Assembly (NCBI GenBank): GCA_009746045.1
Contig: RPFO01000080.1
Location: forward strand, 3,112,251-3,176,250
From: Mesostigma viride
Taxonomy: Eukaryota > Streptophyta > Mesostigmatophyceae > Mesostigmatales > Mesostigmataceae
Reading direction: 5' to 3'
DNA length: 64,000 nucleotides
This document shows, one piece after another, positions 52,596 through 63,395 of the stretch (its first letter is position 1; every line of letters starts with the position of its first letter). Under the pieces are notes generated by a model. It made no database searches and was not told the DNA's origin. It worked only from the letters and a program-made list of their open reading frames with translations. The translations under genes were made by a program, and so were the position numbers.

Positions 52596-53688
52596 CTACA
52601 CTACTACGATATAGTTCCCTAGTAGGCTGGGTCTGCTGATCGAGGGTGCTGGGGCAGCGGGGGTCGCTTGCCAGGCCGGGCTTGTGGCCGACGTAGGTGG
52701 CCGCCCCCTTCCAGTACACCGGCTTCCCCGCCGCGGTAGTGCCGGAGCTAGCTGGAGGTAGGTCGGCCATAGCTCCCGTCGCCGTTGTTGCTGTGCCAGG
52801 GTCAAGTCATCGTCCAAGGTGTAGTGAGTCCTCTCGAGCCGCTTGCGGCGTCTGAGGAACGAAATCTTGTCCGCCAGGTTCTCAAAGATGAGCAGCAGCG
52901 GAGGCGGTCCCACCTTACCCCGCGAGCGGGGAAGGCGGTGGTGGGCCACCGCCCACCAGATTTATCTCAACAATGCAGCCCATGCGGCCAAGGATTTCGT
53001 TCTCAAACGCCTGTGCAAGCTTCACGGAGTTCTTAACTTCCACCAGGTCGAAGTTCTTGACGATGACTTTTAAGGCTGCGCAATTGTCGAGCTCGGCCTC
53101 CTCGTGGAGGTCGAGCGTCTGCTTGTAATGTGCTTGAGCTGTGCTGTGACGGCGGAGGTGGTGTGATGCTTCAGCATGTCCGCCCAGGTTTGGGTGGGAG
53201 GAGCATCGTCGGCAGGGCCAGCAGGTGCTGGGCGGGCGGCCATGTCCTTCACCGCTTGGGCGGTGAGGCCTGCGGTGAACATTTCAGTGCAGGCACTCGA
53301 TGGCGATGGCGTTGTTGTGGAGGCGCTTGTCGATGTCACGGACTGCTGGGCGGTGAATGGTGATGGCGTCGGTGGAGGCGGTGTTGGCCGGGGGTGGGGG
53401 TGGAGACGAGGAGGGTGGAGGTGGCGGTGGAGATGGCGGGGAGCTCGGCAGCCAGCGTGCAACCGGCACAGCTGCCACATCTGCAGCGAGGGCCGGGAGT
53501 CACGTGATGCGTGATGGCTTCCTGAAGGTGGAGGAGGAAGGTGGATTCGGTCAAGGGGAAGGGGTCCCGGTCTCCCGGAGGTCGTCGGCAGAGCACTTAA
53601 GGATAGAAAAGAGAGCGGCGAGCTGAAGGCGGGGCCGCGAGGCCAGCCGCGCCAAGGTGGTCAAGTCCTCAGTGGGAGAACCGGCCAT
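52596..53688 (-). pseudogene. LINE ORF1 (L1-type RNA-binding protein) relic, frameshifted
   Basis: From an ATG at 53688 (MAGSPTEDLTTLARLASRP...) the minus strand encodes a protein broken by at least two frameshifts. Pieces: PLTESTFLLHLQEAITHHV (near 53530), a Ser/Thr/Pro-rich stretch, LKVIVKNFDLVEVKNSVKL (near 53050), then DKISFLRRRKRLERTHYTLD, QQRRRELWPTY and GKPVYWKGAATYVGHKPG near 52690. The RELWP and VYWKG motifs and the preceding RRM-like segment fit the C-terminal half of L1-type ORF1 proteins. No reverse transcriptase follows before the 3' end block at 52460-52150, so it could be an ORF1-only derivative or an internally deleted copy. A TTAA tract lies immediately upstream. Confidence 0.75.
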
Positions 53689-53694
53689 CAACTC

Positions 53695-53890
53695 CATTAA
53701 TTAATTAATTAATTAATTAATTATCAACATCACTCCGTTGGGAGTCAATGTAGCACATATCCCTGAGAAGGGGCATATGGCCACATTCTGGGCTACTTCC
53801 TGCAAGGGTGGGAATGTAAGCTACCCTTGCTCTAGGTGCACTAGGGCACCTGCACCCTCATGATCTTCACACTATGCCCAGCTAAGGGGG
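53695..53890 (-). mobile_element. 3' end of the second retroelement family, copy 2
   Basis: (TTAA)n at 53695-53722, then TCAACATCACTCCGTTGGGA, GTAGCACATATCCCTGAGAA and CTACCCTTGCTCTAGGTGCA. Directly abuts the start of the ORF1 relic, so one insertion used the TTAA tract of another. Confidence 0.85.
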
Positions 53891-54106
53891 AGTATGTCAA
53901 CTCCATTGCGGAGGCATGAATGCACGTCGCGGAATCGCTGGCACAGGGGATGACCCGGTGGTACCCCACATCGCCATACGTGCTACAACAACATGACTCA
54001 GCGTTGGGAGACTCCCAACGGAGTCTGATGTTTAATTTAATTTTTTTAATGGCCGGCCTCAAAATTCGGCCAGGGTTAACCAATTAATTATTTAATTAGT
54101 TAATTA
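53891..54106 (+). mobile_element. Plus-oriented retroelement 3' end
   Basis: The inverted word GTTGGGAGACTCCCAAC at 54003-54019 is followed by GGAGT, a TTTAATTTAATTTTTTT tail (54030-54048) and a second TTAATTA stretch at 54080-54106. This is the same hairpin family in the opposite orientation to its neighbour, giving a tail-to-tail arrangement. Confidence 0.65.
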
Positions 54107-54560
54107 AGGGGACGTGGCGCGCCGAATATTTTCCGCGCGAAAAAATTCGCGGCACCGGCCGTACCGTGAAAAGTGGGTGCTCCGTGCGCGCACCACTTGC
54201 GGAAGTGGCCATGGCGACTGCGTTTAGGCGAAACTAGCAATGTAGGGCTAGAGAAATGCAAAAAAAATGATTGGATGTTGAAGACGATGATTTAATGATG
54301 TTGGATTGCGGCGGCAAGTGGCTGGTTTACAATATCGCTGCTTTCTTTTACTGCCATCGGCATGGGGGGTAATCTGCATTTTTTGGTCGCGCGGAATAAA
54401 ATAGAATTCGTGATTGCGGCAGTAAATTCTCAGTTTTGGGGGTCTTTTTGACCGTGAAGGATGCATTCATATCGGTAGCATCGAATTCTAAACCGAACGG
54501 GTGCTTTTTGCTACATTTTCGGCCATTCTCTGTAAGTATTTTTTCAGGCCTGCGCAGTGC

Positions 54561-54728
54561 ATGTCGGAACCTTCCATGGAAGAACGGCCGTTGTTGCGCG
54601 CCTGGGCGAGGGATCTACGAGGGCAAGGTATAGATTTGTGGCGACTGTTATCTACTATCAGTTCTTTCTTCGAAGAGCTCATCGTTCGAAGTTTTTTGCG
54701 TTCGTTTTGGTCAGTTTCCGCCAGTTAA
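54561..54728 (+). CDS. Small ORF (55 aa) conserved in both duplicated units
   Basis: Starts MSEPSMEERPLLRAWARDLR and ends SFWSVSAS at a TAA. The partner at 57187-57354 has the same length and ends SFWAVSAS. It may be an exon: a GGTATAG donor-like word lies at the GLY-rich centre, and the preceding TCTGTAAGTATTTTTTCAG resembles a tiny intron-like boundary. No known domain. I cannot tell whether it is translated. Confidence 0.35.
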   Translation: MSEPSMEERPLLRAWARDLRGQGIDLWRLLSTISSFFEELIVRSFLRSFWSVSAS

Positions 54729-55938
54729 CTCTCCGTTGCGTGCCGTCGTGTTGACGAATACCTGGCAGCTTTAGCTTGTTTTCGTTGATGTCTTGATCAA
54801 ATCCGCTTCAGTCTCAGCCGATAGATCCTAGGGAAGGCGTAAGGGATTTCATAGCACGTGTTCTGGCAAGGATGTTGTGCGTATGGACGCTTCTTGTTGT
54901 GTGATAGTGACGCACCCTTTCCTCGCAGCGGCATCACAGCGGTCAGAAGCTGAACGGCCGCCACTGGTTTCTTTGCATTTTATCGTGCAGGGAAGGAATT
55001 TTTGAAATCGACGATCATGTTGGAGATATTGCATTCGTGTGACTGCATGTAGATAGCTGCCATCATTGGTTTATTTGAGCTTTCCTTGTTATGATGATGT
55101 GACAAGACAGCAATGTTGCTGAGCCAACCATGGTTAACATGGTTGACTGCATACAAGCTTTGTATGCCATGATCTCCTTGGTTCCTTGCCCTCCATAGTT
55201 CCAGTTTGTTGCCCATGTCGGGTAGTGCAGTTAAGGAGTTGTTGCTGTGTTGGTAAGCTTGGTTGGCATAACCCTTACAATCTAACGTGGGAGAAACATA
55301 GAAAATGCTGGTAATGCATGTGAGTGCCATCATCATTATTGCTATTCACGTACTTATAAGTCTGGCCATGCTCGAGGGACGGTGAAGGAGTATGAGGTGC
55401 GTGGCCACCCCTTTGTACTTCACAACATATTCAGCATGGATTTGATCCATGTTGATGGCATGTAAAGTGTGATTGTGTTTACTTGCTTTCTGAGTGGTCC
55501 TTAGCGCCTTGTCAGGTAGTGAGTGGTCGTCTAGGAAACCCATCAGTGCGTGCCACAGTGACCCCCAACCTTGAGCATGTGTCGTCATCAGTGTGCTAGA
55601 GTTAATTATATGTGCTTTTGATCATAGATTTGCTGAGTTCTTAGCATGAAGTTTACAAGGTAACCTTGGGTAGAGTATAGTGTATGCTCTCTTGGCATGT
55701 ATGCCTAGCGATCGTGTTGCTATGCTTGCGCTGGCAAGGTTGGCCATGCCGAGGGCAGGTGAGGGAAGATGTGGTGCCTAGCCGTTTGCTTATGTTTTGT
55801 GATCGAGTGGGGCATGCTTTCTGGCTTTTTGGATGGAAAACAGCATGCCTAAGTGGCCATATACAAAGAAACCCCCCCTTAAGCTTATGTTCAGGTTTTA
55901 GCACGCATAACCTTATTACTTGAGCAAGACTTGTCGGA

Positions 55939-56217
55939 ATGACCTGTGTTAAGGGTGGCTGCCACGACGTGATGCAAAGGGAGGGGCAGGGGGACGATGG
56001 GGAAGGTAGTAGTGATGATGAGAATGATGTTGATAATATTCCTTGCCTTGCATGTGCTTCCCCGGATGAAATTGACGGTGTCCCTTTCCTGCTGTGCAGC
56101 ACATTCGGGTGCAAGGGAGGACTGCATGGGTGCTGCGCTGACCCCCCGTTGACTAAGGAGCCCAAGGGGGATTGGTTTTGCCCTGCCTGCCTTGTGCAGG
56201 ATGCTTACAAGGGCTGA
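55939..56217 (+). CDS. PHD-finger ORF, copy 1 (92 aa)
   Basis: An acidic linker (DDGEGSSDDENDVDN) precedes a C4HC3 PHD finger: CLAC, then LLC, GC, LHGC and WFCPAC, all eight ligands present. PHD fingers usually read histone H3 tails. Compared with copy 2, the N-terminal basic region is absent: the sequence between about 55792 and 55940 is unrelated. The cassette is bracketed by near-identical words ACTTGAGC-AGACTTGTCGGAATGACCTG at 55918-55945 and 56275-56302. The ATG at 55939 overlaps the first of these, so the annotated start is doubtful and the true start may be an upstream exon. Confidence 0.6.
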   Translation: MTCVKGGCHDVMQREGQGDDGEGSSDDENDVDNIPCLACASPDEIDGVPFLLCSTFGCKGGLHGCCADPPLTKEPKGDWFCPACLVQDAYKG

Positions 56218-57186
56218 TATAGTGACATTTTCTGTTTTAGCGGGCATTTTTTTTAAAACACGTCTGACGCAATAACTTGAGCTAGACTTGTCGGAATGAC
56301 CTGGGACTTGGAACACTGCTGTCCCCCTGTTAGCCGGAATTTTTGTTGATTTTGTGGCCTTATCGGAAGTGTTTATGATATGTATATTCCCAATGTCCGG
56401 TAAAAAATGACCTGTTTTGCGGGAAAATTAATAACTGTTCAAGGTTTTGCCATTTCCATGATGTAAATAGCTCAGCAAGCTACAAACTCAGGGAACTATA
56501 TGACCTTGATTTTTGGTAGCCAACAAATAAGTGCATTGGCTGGGGCATACTCAGCCCTAATTAGCGTCTTTTGCTATTTATAGCGCATTATTGGCGTATA
56601 TATGGGGGTAGTACCCCCAACAAGTGCATGGACAACTCACTAGAGATGTTATTTAGTGCCCCCAATCATAATTCAGCATTGTGCAAATGAATTTCAAGTG
56701 ATATTAGCATATGTCAGATTTTTTGGGTTTTGGGGTGCCACCTCCCCTTAAGGGGCGCCAAAAATATTCGCGGTACCGCCGTGAAGTGAAAAGTGGGTGC
56801 ACGGTGCGCGCATGCACCCCTTGCGGAAGTGGCCATGGCGACTGCGTTTAGGCGAAACTAGCAATGTAGGGCTAGAGAAATGCAAAAAAAATGCTCGAAT
56901 GTTGGAGACGATGATTTAATGATGTTGGGTTGTGGCGGCAAGTTGCTGGTTTACAATATCGCTGCTTTCTTTTACTGCCATCGGCATGGGGGGTAAACTG
57001 CATTTTTTGGTCGCGCGGAATAAAATAGAAATTTCGTGATAGCGGCAGTGAATTCGCAGTTTTGGGGGGCTTTTTGACCGTAAACGATGCATTAATATCG
57101 GTAGCATTGAATTCCAAACCAAACTGGTGCTTTTTGCTACATTTTTGGCTATTCTCGGTAAGTAATTCTTCAGGCCTGCGCAGTGC

Positions 57187-57354
57187 ATGTCGGAACCTTC
57201 CATGGAAGAACGGCCGTTGTTGCGCGCCTGGGCGAGGGATCTGCGAGGGACAGGTATAGATTTGTCGCGAATGTTATGTGCTATCAGTTCTTTCTTCTAT
57301 GAGCTCATCGTTCGAAGTTTTTTTCGTTCTTTTTGGGCAGTTTCCGCCAGCTAG
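57187..57354 (+). CDS. Small ORF (55 aa), second copy
   Basis: MSEPSMEERPLLRAWARDLR start shared with 54561-54728; ends SFWAVSAS at TAG. Differences from copy 1 are mostly non-synonymous, so conservation alone does not prove selection. Confidence 0.35.
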   Translation: MSEPSMEERPLLRAWARDLRGTGIDLSRMLCAISSFFYELIVRSFFRSFWAVSAS

Positions 57355-58300
57355 CTCGCCGTTGCTTGCTGTGGTGTTGTCGAATACCTGGCAGATTTAG
57401 ATTGTTTTCGCTGACGTCGTGGTCAGGGCCGCTTCAGTCGAAGCCTATATCTTCTCGGGAAGGTTTAAGGCATTTCATAAAACGTGTTCTGGCAAGGATG
57501 TTGTGCGTATGGACGCTTCTTGTTGTGTGAGAGTGACGCACCCTCTCTTCGCAGCGGCATCACAGCGCTCATGCGCTGGAGGGCCGCCAATGGTTTCTTT
57601 CCATTTTATCGTGCAGGGGAGGAAGTGTTTTATTGACGATCATGCTGGAGATATTGCATTTGTGTGACTGCATGTAGATAGCTACCACCATTGGTTTATT
57701 TGAGCTTTCCCTTGATATCATCATGTGAAAAGACTGCAATGTGCTGAGCCAACCATCATTGGTTGACTGCATGCAAGCTTTGTATGCCATGATCTCCTTG
57801 GTTCCTTGCCCTCCATCGTTCCAGTTTGTTGCCCATCTCAGGTAGGGCAGTTCAGGAGTTGTTGCTGTGTTGATTAGCTTGGTTGGCATCAACCTTACAC
57901 TCTAACCTGGGAGAAACATAGAAAATGCTGGTAAGGCATTTTAGTGCCATCATCATTATTGCTATTCACATGCTTATAAGTCTGGCCATGCTCGAGGGAC
58001 GGTTAAGGGGTATGAGGTGTGTGGCCAACCCTGTGTACTTCATAACATATTCTGCATGTATTTGATGCATGTTGGATGGCATGTAAAGTGTAATTGTGTT
58101 TATACTTGGTTACTGAGTGGTCCTTAGCGCCTGTCCGGTGGTCGTCTAGGAAACTCATCAGTGGGTGTCACAGTGACCCCCAACCTTGAGCATGTGTCGT
58201 CATCAGTGTGTAATAGTTATTTATATGTGCTTTTGGTCATAGATTTGCCGAGTTCTAATCACGAAGTTTACTTAAGGTAACCTTGGGTTGAGTATAGTGT

Positions 58301-58870
58301 ATGCTCTCGTGGCATGTATGCCTAGCGATCGTGTTGCTATGCTTGCGTTTGCAAGGTTGGCCATGCCGAGGGCAGGTAAGGGCAGATGCGGTGCCTAGCC
58401 GTTTGCTTATGGGTGTAGACACCTCCCCCGCTGCCCTTGCACAGCTGGATGAGCTGAGGAAAAAGAGGGAGTGCCAGCAGGTGGTGAAACGGACGCTAGA
58501 GTTCAAGACCGGGGCTGCAAAGGCCAAGAGCACAAAGCGTGGCCACCACTGGGATGATGCCAAGAAGGACAAGCAGCGTGGCCAGCACCCATACAGCAAG
58601 GCGGTGTTCTATGGGGGGGTGGGGGCTGCCACTGGGGGGCAGGGTGATGAGGATGAGTGTGACACTGCCCACATTCCTTGCTTGCGCTGCTCTAAGACTG
58701 ACGCACCCGACGATGACCCCTTCCTGCTGTGCAGCTCATCCGGGTGCGAAGGAGGCCTCCATCTGAGCTGCACGATCCCCCTGCTGCCTAGCGTGCCCAA
58801 AGGGGCCTGGTTCTGCCCAGTTTGCTGTGGAGAGGACTGTGACAATGGCAGTGACAGTGACAGTGACTAG
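58301..58870 (+). CDS. PHD-finger protein ORF, copy 2 (189 aa)
   Basis: The open frame runs to TAG at 58868. The convincing part begins near 58420: TSPAALAQLDELRKKRECQQ, a basic stretch with KAKSTKRGHHWDDAKKDKQR, an acidic spacer, then a C4HC3 PHD finger (CLRC, LLC, GC, LHLSC, WFCPVC) and an acidic end (NGSDSDSD). Residues 1-36 align with sequence that is probably non-coding in copy 1, and GGGTGTAG just before 58420 could be a 3' splice acceptor, so the true protein may start in an upstream exon. Likely a chromatin reader or a transposon-linked PHD protein; the duplicated unit has no transposase. An upstream frame at 57481-57667 ending FIDDHAGDIAFV could be another exon. Confidence 0.6.
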   Translation: MLSWHVCLAIVLLCLRLQGWPCRGQVRADAVPSRLLMGVDTSPAALAQLDELRKKRECQQVVKRTLEFKTGAAKAKSTKRGHHWDDAKKDKQRGQHPYSKAVFYGGVGAATGGQGDEDECDTAHIPCLRCSKTDAPDDDPFLLCSSSGCEGGLHLSCTIPLLPSVPKGAWFCPVCCGEDCDNGSDSDSD

Positions 58871-59383
58871 TACAGCGAGCGACCAGGTAGCAACCTGCCT
58901 CAGTTAATTACTTGCAGACCGCTAATCAGATTGACCTGTAACTTGGCGGGCGTATTTGTCGATCAATTTTTGAATTTTGTATATCTTTGTGGCCTCTAAT
59001 TCCATGATTTCATGTCACTTTTATGCAATGTCCGGAAAAAAAGGTGCTTTTGGGGGGGAAAATTAATTACTCTCACAATACACCTCAGATGCTACTTGTG
59101 AGTAGCCCAATGTTTTGGCCATGAACGATTCTACATGGGTATATCTCGCTGTCCCAAACGGATGTGTGGATTGGCTGGGGCATACCTAGTCCTAATTAGC
59201 GTCTTCTGCTATTTATAGCGCATTATTGTCGTATATATGGGGGTAGTACCCTCAACAAGTGCATGGACAACTCACCAAACATGTTATTTCATGCCCCCAA
59301 TCATTGCTGAGCATAGTGGAAATGAATACAGGTTGATATTAGCATGTTTCAGTTTTAGGGTGGTTTTGTGGCGCACCTCTCCA

Positions 59384-59618
59384 GGATTGATTAATTAATT
59401 AATTAATAGACACGTGACTGCGTCACGTGAGCATAAGTCCTCAGTGGGTCAGGGGAACATGGGATGGAATAGTGATGCCAAGCTATCTAGCTAGGTCCTA
59501 GTTACAGGGTTGTGAGCACCACGGCCCGAATCGCTATGAATGCCATACGTGGCCATGTCACGCGGAGCCCCCACAGACTTGGGGGTGGTCTCCTTCATCA
59601 CTACTTGCCATAGTATCC
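59384..59618 (-). mobile_element. LINE 3' fragment, inverted
   Basis: (TTAA)n at 59384-59407 followed by the reverse complement of the LINE 3'UTR and ORF2 end seen at 50900-51117, including the CACGTGAC hairpin and the frame ending GAHNPVTRT. Truncated at about 59618, where it meets an ORF1 fragment in the opposite orientation. Confidence 0.9.
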
Positions 59619-60115
59619 TTGCGAACCAAATCATCGCCACGAAACTCCAGGAGCTGGAGGACCACCGCCAGGCCGAACAACGGGAGGCCACCGACCGCGC
59701 TCGCCGCGAATGCCGAGTGGTGATGCGTCGCTTCCCCCAGAAGCCAGGTGAGACGTCAACCATCCGTACCGATCGATGAGCTCAAGGACCAGCTTCTTAC
59801 CCTCATGGGCTTGCATGGTGGGTGAGGTAGAACTGCGCGGGTGCCACCGCCTTCCCCACTCACGGGACAAGGCGGCTCCCCCACCAGTCCTGCTCACCTT
59901 CCCCTCCCCTGAGGACAAGCAGCGTGGTTCCTCTCTCGTCGCAAGAGGTTGCACGACCTCACCTGGACGCTGGACGACGACCTGACCCCCGCTCGATCAG
60001 CAGCAGCAGCGTCGGACGCGACTTGTGGCCTGAATACCTCCGCCACAAGCAGGACCCCGGCCAGGAGCCCAAGGTGTACTGGAGGGGCGGGGACCTGATA
60101 ATCAACCACAAGATG
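59619..60115 (+). pseudogene. LINE ORF1 fragment, frameshifted
   Basis: Plus strand encodes LQELEDHRQAEQREATDRAR, RVVMRRFPQKPGETS, then in another frame AAPPPVLLTFPSPEDKQR and finally RDLWPEYLRHKQ and PKVYWRGGDLIINHKMWTP. The order (coiled coil, RRM-like, RxLWP, VYWRG) matches the ORF1 relic at 52596-53688, with several frameshifts. It differs enough in sequence to be a separate subfamily. Confidence 0.7.
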
Positions 60116-60565
60116 TGGACGCCCCCAGCGGCGGCTAGAATACTGAGCCCTAGCTTAAATCATTGGTAGTCACTGCCGCCATGGCAGCCATGCCTAGAAT
60201 GTTTGCCTACTGCCGTGCCACCATAACTACTAGTCACGTGCACTGCTAACGCACGGCACACCGACCAGCCATAGCCTTATACTGTAGCTTAGCCCCTGTA
60301 CAGCCATGCTACGTCCTGGCTAGGATCAGATTACTTGCCCACGCTCCTTGTTATGATATGCTCACATGGGTCTTATTGCACCCACAGAACTTGCCGGATC
60401 GTCTATCGTGTCTGATTGCTGATGTGTGGCATGTCTCTGGCATGAAGGAGAAACTAGGGCCGGGTCTCTGCCCTTTCTTCCTGTTGTGCACATACAGGGA
60501 TATAAAGCACTCCGGTGCTCCGTGACTCCCCAACGGGAGCACGAGTTTAAATAATAAAAATAATT
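60116..60565 (+). mobile_element. Probable retroelement 3'UTR and tail
   Basis: Follows the ORF1 fragment. It ends with GACTCCCCAACGGGAG (hairpin-like, 60524-60541) and an A/T tail AAATAATAAAAATAATT (60549-60565), the same design as the 3' ends at 54003 and 53695. The middle part is unique. Confidence 0.55.
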
Positions 60566-60985
60566 GCGAACCATCTGCCTCCATATTACAGACAAACCTG
60601 GAGGCTGCCCGGGTGTGAGCCCGTCTCGTCTATAGGGTAGCACAATGATGTACGTCCATGCCTAGTCTATCACGGAAAGCTCCACGGGTGGCGGCCCTGC
60701 CGCGCGCGGCCTGGGGCACGCCAGATACAGGTACGGCGACAGGACGCAACCCTGCTGAGACGCCGGTCTGCAGTGGGCATGGCGGGCCGGGTAAAGCCGT
60801 GTTGAGTGCGCTGCCACCGGCCGAAGTGGTCGACCCCTCATACAGCGTGCGGATTGATGACGGTAATCAGGGGAGTGGGGACGCGAGCGCGAGCAAGGAC
60901 AGCCCCAGCAGGAGCATAGTAGCAGAGGACAGAAACAAAAGCCTTGATGAAGTCGACGAAGATCAGGGTGCCAGCGGGAACTGAC
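60566..60985 (-). mobile_element. LINE fragment with internal deletion
   Basis: Reverse complement of two separated parts of the RT element: 60566-60720 matches the ORF2 C-terminal part (about 50750-50905) and 60721-60985 matches the motif A to B region (about 49745-49985). The roughly 770 bp between them is absent. The YADD motif is lost. Confidence 0.8.
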
Positions 60986-61084
60986 TTGTGTTATAACTTA
61001 ATTGAATTTTTTAATACTGCGTCACGTGAAGTTATGTTGGCCATGTACAATCTTTTATGTCTGTGGACATAATAGTAGTAATGA

Positions 61085-61262
61085 GGCTTTGTACGCTGAT
61101 TTGCCCTATGTTTCCCACATTCTTAGGCACAGGCGCCTAGGCCTAGCCGGGCACCTGGCACGCACAGATCAGGTATAGACACATCAGATAGACTATAGCT
61201 GGCACCAAGCCCGCCCAGCCTGGGCGTTATGTCCTCACCTGGCCGGCGTGCCCCAGGCCGCG
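61085..61262 (+). mobile_element. LINE ORF2 fragment
   Basis: Matches 50600-50785 of the RT element (TTTGTACGCTGATTTGCCCT, then the RRLGLAGHLAR coding block) with small insertions that break the frame. Both ends truncated. Confidence 0.85.
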
Positions 61263-61679
61263 CGCGGCAGGGCTGCCTGTCACGTCCGTGAGCTAGATCG
61301 TCCGCACACAGCGAGGATCGATACATTATAGAGATGGCGGGTCACTTGGTGCTGCCATGGATACGGTAGCCAAGAATGAGCTTGCGCAATATTGACAACT
61401 GGTGTGGGAAACACTTGCGCAGAGACGTTGTAGCGTCGAAGCAGTTCAACGTCAGGGGTTTGTGGCATTACCCCCGGATACCAACGGTTCCAATGCCAGT
61501 CGACTCAACAAGGTACCATATCGGGCCAAGGGCACTTCCGGTACTCTTTTGTGTTGTGAATGTTCGTACGTGTCGTAACAGACCCTAGCCAGGCTCGGGG
61601 TATATGATTGCCAAAGGATGCAATGCAGGAATTGCTGTGAAGCAATTCATTTGATAGCGATGCTATGCGTGGAAGTCGG

Positions 61680-62000
61680 TAAGCTAATTAATTAATTAAT
61701 TATCAACATCACTCCGTTGGGAGTAAATGTAGCACATATCCCTGAGAAGGGGCATATGGCTTTTAATACATTCTAGGCTACTTCAATACTTCATGCAAGG
61801 GTGGGAATGTAAGCTACCCTTGCTCTAGGTGCACCAGGGCTCCCGTGCACCCTCATGGTCTATCACGCTATGCCCAGTTAAGGGGGAGCATGCCATGTGG
61901 GGGAAGATCATCATGGCTATACGAGAGCTAGGGCATGGCTTCTCAGCAGGGAGGGACTCCCTGCATGGGCACTGCATGATTACATAAAGCTAGGCATCGG
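61680..62000 (-). mobile_element. 3' end of the second retroelement family, copy 3
   Basis: (TTAA)n at 61683-61700, ATCAACATCACTCCGTTGGG, GTAGCACATATCCCTGAGAA, then AGCTAGGGCATGGCTTCTCA, which is also found near 52383. The longest of the three copies and useful for a consensus. Confidence 0.85.
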
Positions 62001-63395
62001 TAAGCTAAGCACGCACTTAATTTCATCTTGGTGCAGGCAACAGCTATGCGACAGGTCACTACAGGTGACAAGGGTTTGGAATGGCATTATTACAGTAATG
62101 CAGTGTAGGTCTTGTCTGATAGCAACAGACCACATCGGGAGCAGTCAGCTAGTAGGGACGCTGCCAGTGCGTGAGTTACTACGCATGGAATTGCGTCCGA
62201 CAGAATCAGCACATGCCAGTAGTTATTGGGACACTGAGATGCGCTGGTTAGGCTACTTGGAATAGCGTGGGCGCTCAGGCAATATAGGCGCGACGCACAG
62301 TCAGGACTTGGTTGAGGAGACAGGTCCTGGACAACGTTATGTGGGTTGTGCAGGAATTTGGAATTAAGGGCGTGGTGGAGCCTAGGCTAGAGGGGAGGCG
62401 GGATTGTGTTTCTGGCAGGATTTCAACCTGGCTACCTCTTATGGCACAGATGCCGCAGCTTACGACAACCCTTTACACGTGTCATTTGAAGCGTCAATTG
62501 CGTCGCCAGTCACGAGTGAAAGTGCAGATCGTGTGAAAGATATTATATGCTGCGACCTTCAGGTTTGGTCGTTCGGCACTCATTACTAGATATCAGTCCT
62601 GGACAGAAAAATGCTTGGATTTGTGCCAGATAAAACGGGCAGTGAGGCGGCAATTTTAGTTTGCCATGATGCCATTCTTTTTAGATGCTCGTATGTGTGG
62701 TGAAAATGTCAGGACGACATTTCTGGAATGCGGTTTTGTTGTGTCAGGAATCACAACAAACGTTTCTCGTGTTCTGACAAGCGTGTGACAAGCGTGTGTC
62801 AAGCGTGTGTTGCTTTGGTGACTCGTGTGGGCTTGACTACATGTGTGGGAAAGAGACACCGACAGCGTGTAGTCTCTTTCATGTACCTTCATGTCGAGCC
62901 TTCATTTGTCCTCACATCTTGAGGCAAGGCTTGTTGACATCCGATTCCTTGTGTAGGGTGTGTTCGTCCTCAGTCGTGGGCAACACAATTGCGGGTGTGA
63001 TTGTACAAGGTCGACTACCAATGTTATTAATATAAAAAGTGCAATTCAAGTTGCAGCTGTGAACCATCTGATTTATCCATGAGACAAGTCACGAGGCTAT
63101 AATTAAATTTCTAGAGCAGAGGGATACATCTCAATAGGCGTCCTTAGATGGTCAGTTAATTCGTGGCCAATCAACGGGAGTCTAGTAGAGCGACGCATGC
63201 ATGGTAAGCGTCTGCTAATAATTAATTGATACATATGGCAGTGACCTACATCTCGATCCCAAAGATGTGGCAGCTGCATGTGCATGGGACCAGGCCAGGC
63301 ATTTCAGCTTTATATAGCTCACCTGGGGTTCCCAAAAGCTGAATGGCCAGGACATATAGTGATGCAGAAGATAGTTGCACGCAAATGCAACACGC
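62001..63395. other. Gene-free interval
   Basis: Mostly unique sequence of moderate GC. A short GACAAGCGTGTG triplication lies at 62777-62808. No coding, tRNA or element signature was recognised. Confidence 0.55.

Larger units (their letters stand above)
54107..56743 (+). repeat. Tandem segmental duplication, copy 1
   Basis: A unit of about 2.64 kb starting near CGCGAAAAAATTCGCGGCAC and ending near GGTGCCACCTCCCC is repeated head to tail at 56744-59380. Shared blocks include GCGTTTAGGCGAAACTAGCA (54219 and 56843), TCGGAACCTTCCATGGAAGA (54564 and 57190), AGGATGTTGTGCGTATGGAC (54869 and 57498) and GCGCATTATTG-CGTATATATGG (56582 and 59218). Identity varies from about 95% to poorly alignable. 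Confidence 0.9.
56744..59380 (+). repeat. Tandem segmental duplication, copy 2
   Basis: Second copy of the 2.64-kb unit (see copy 1), ending near GGCGCACCTCTCC. It is followed directly by a (TTAA)n tract and a LINE fragment in the minus orientation. This copy keeps a longer PHD ORF. Confidence 0.9.
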
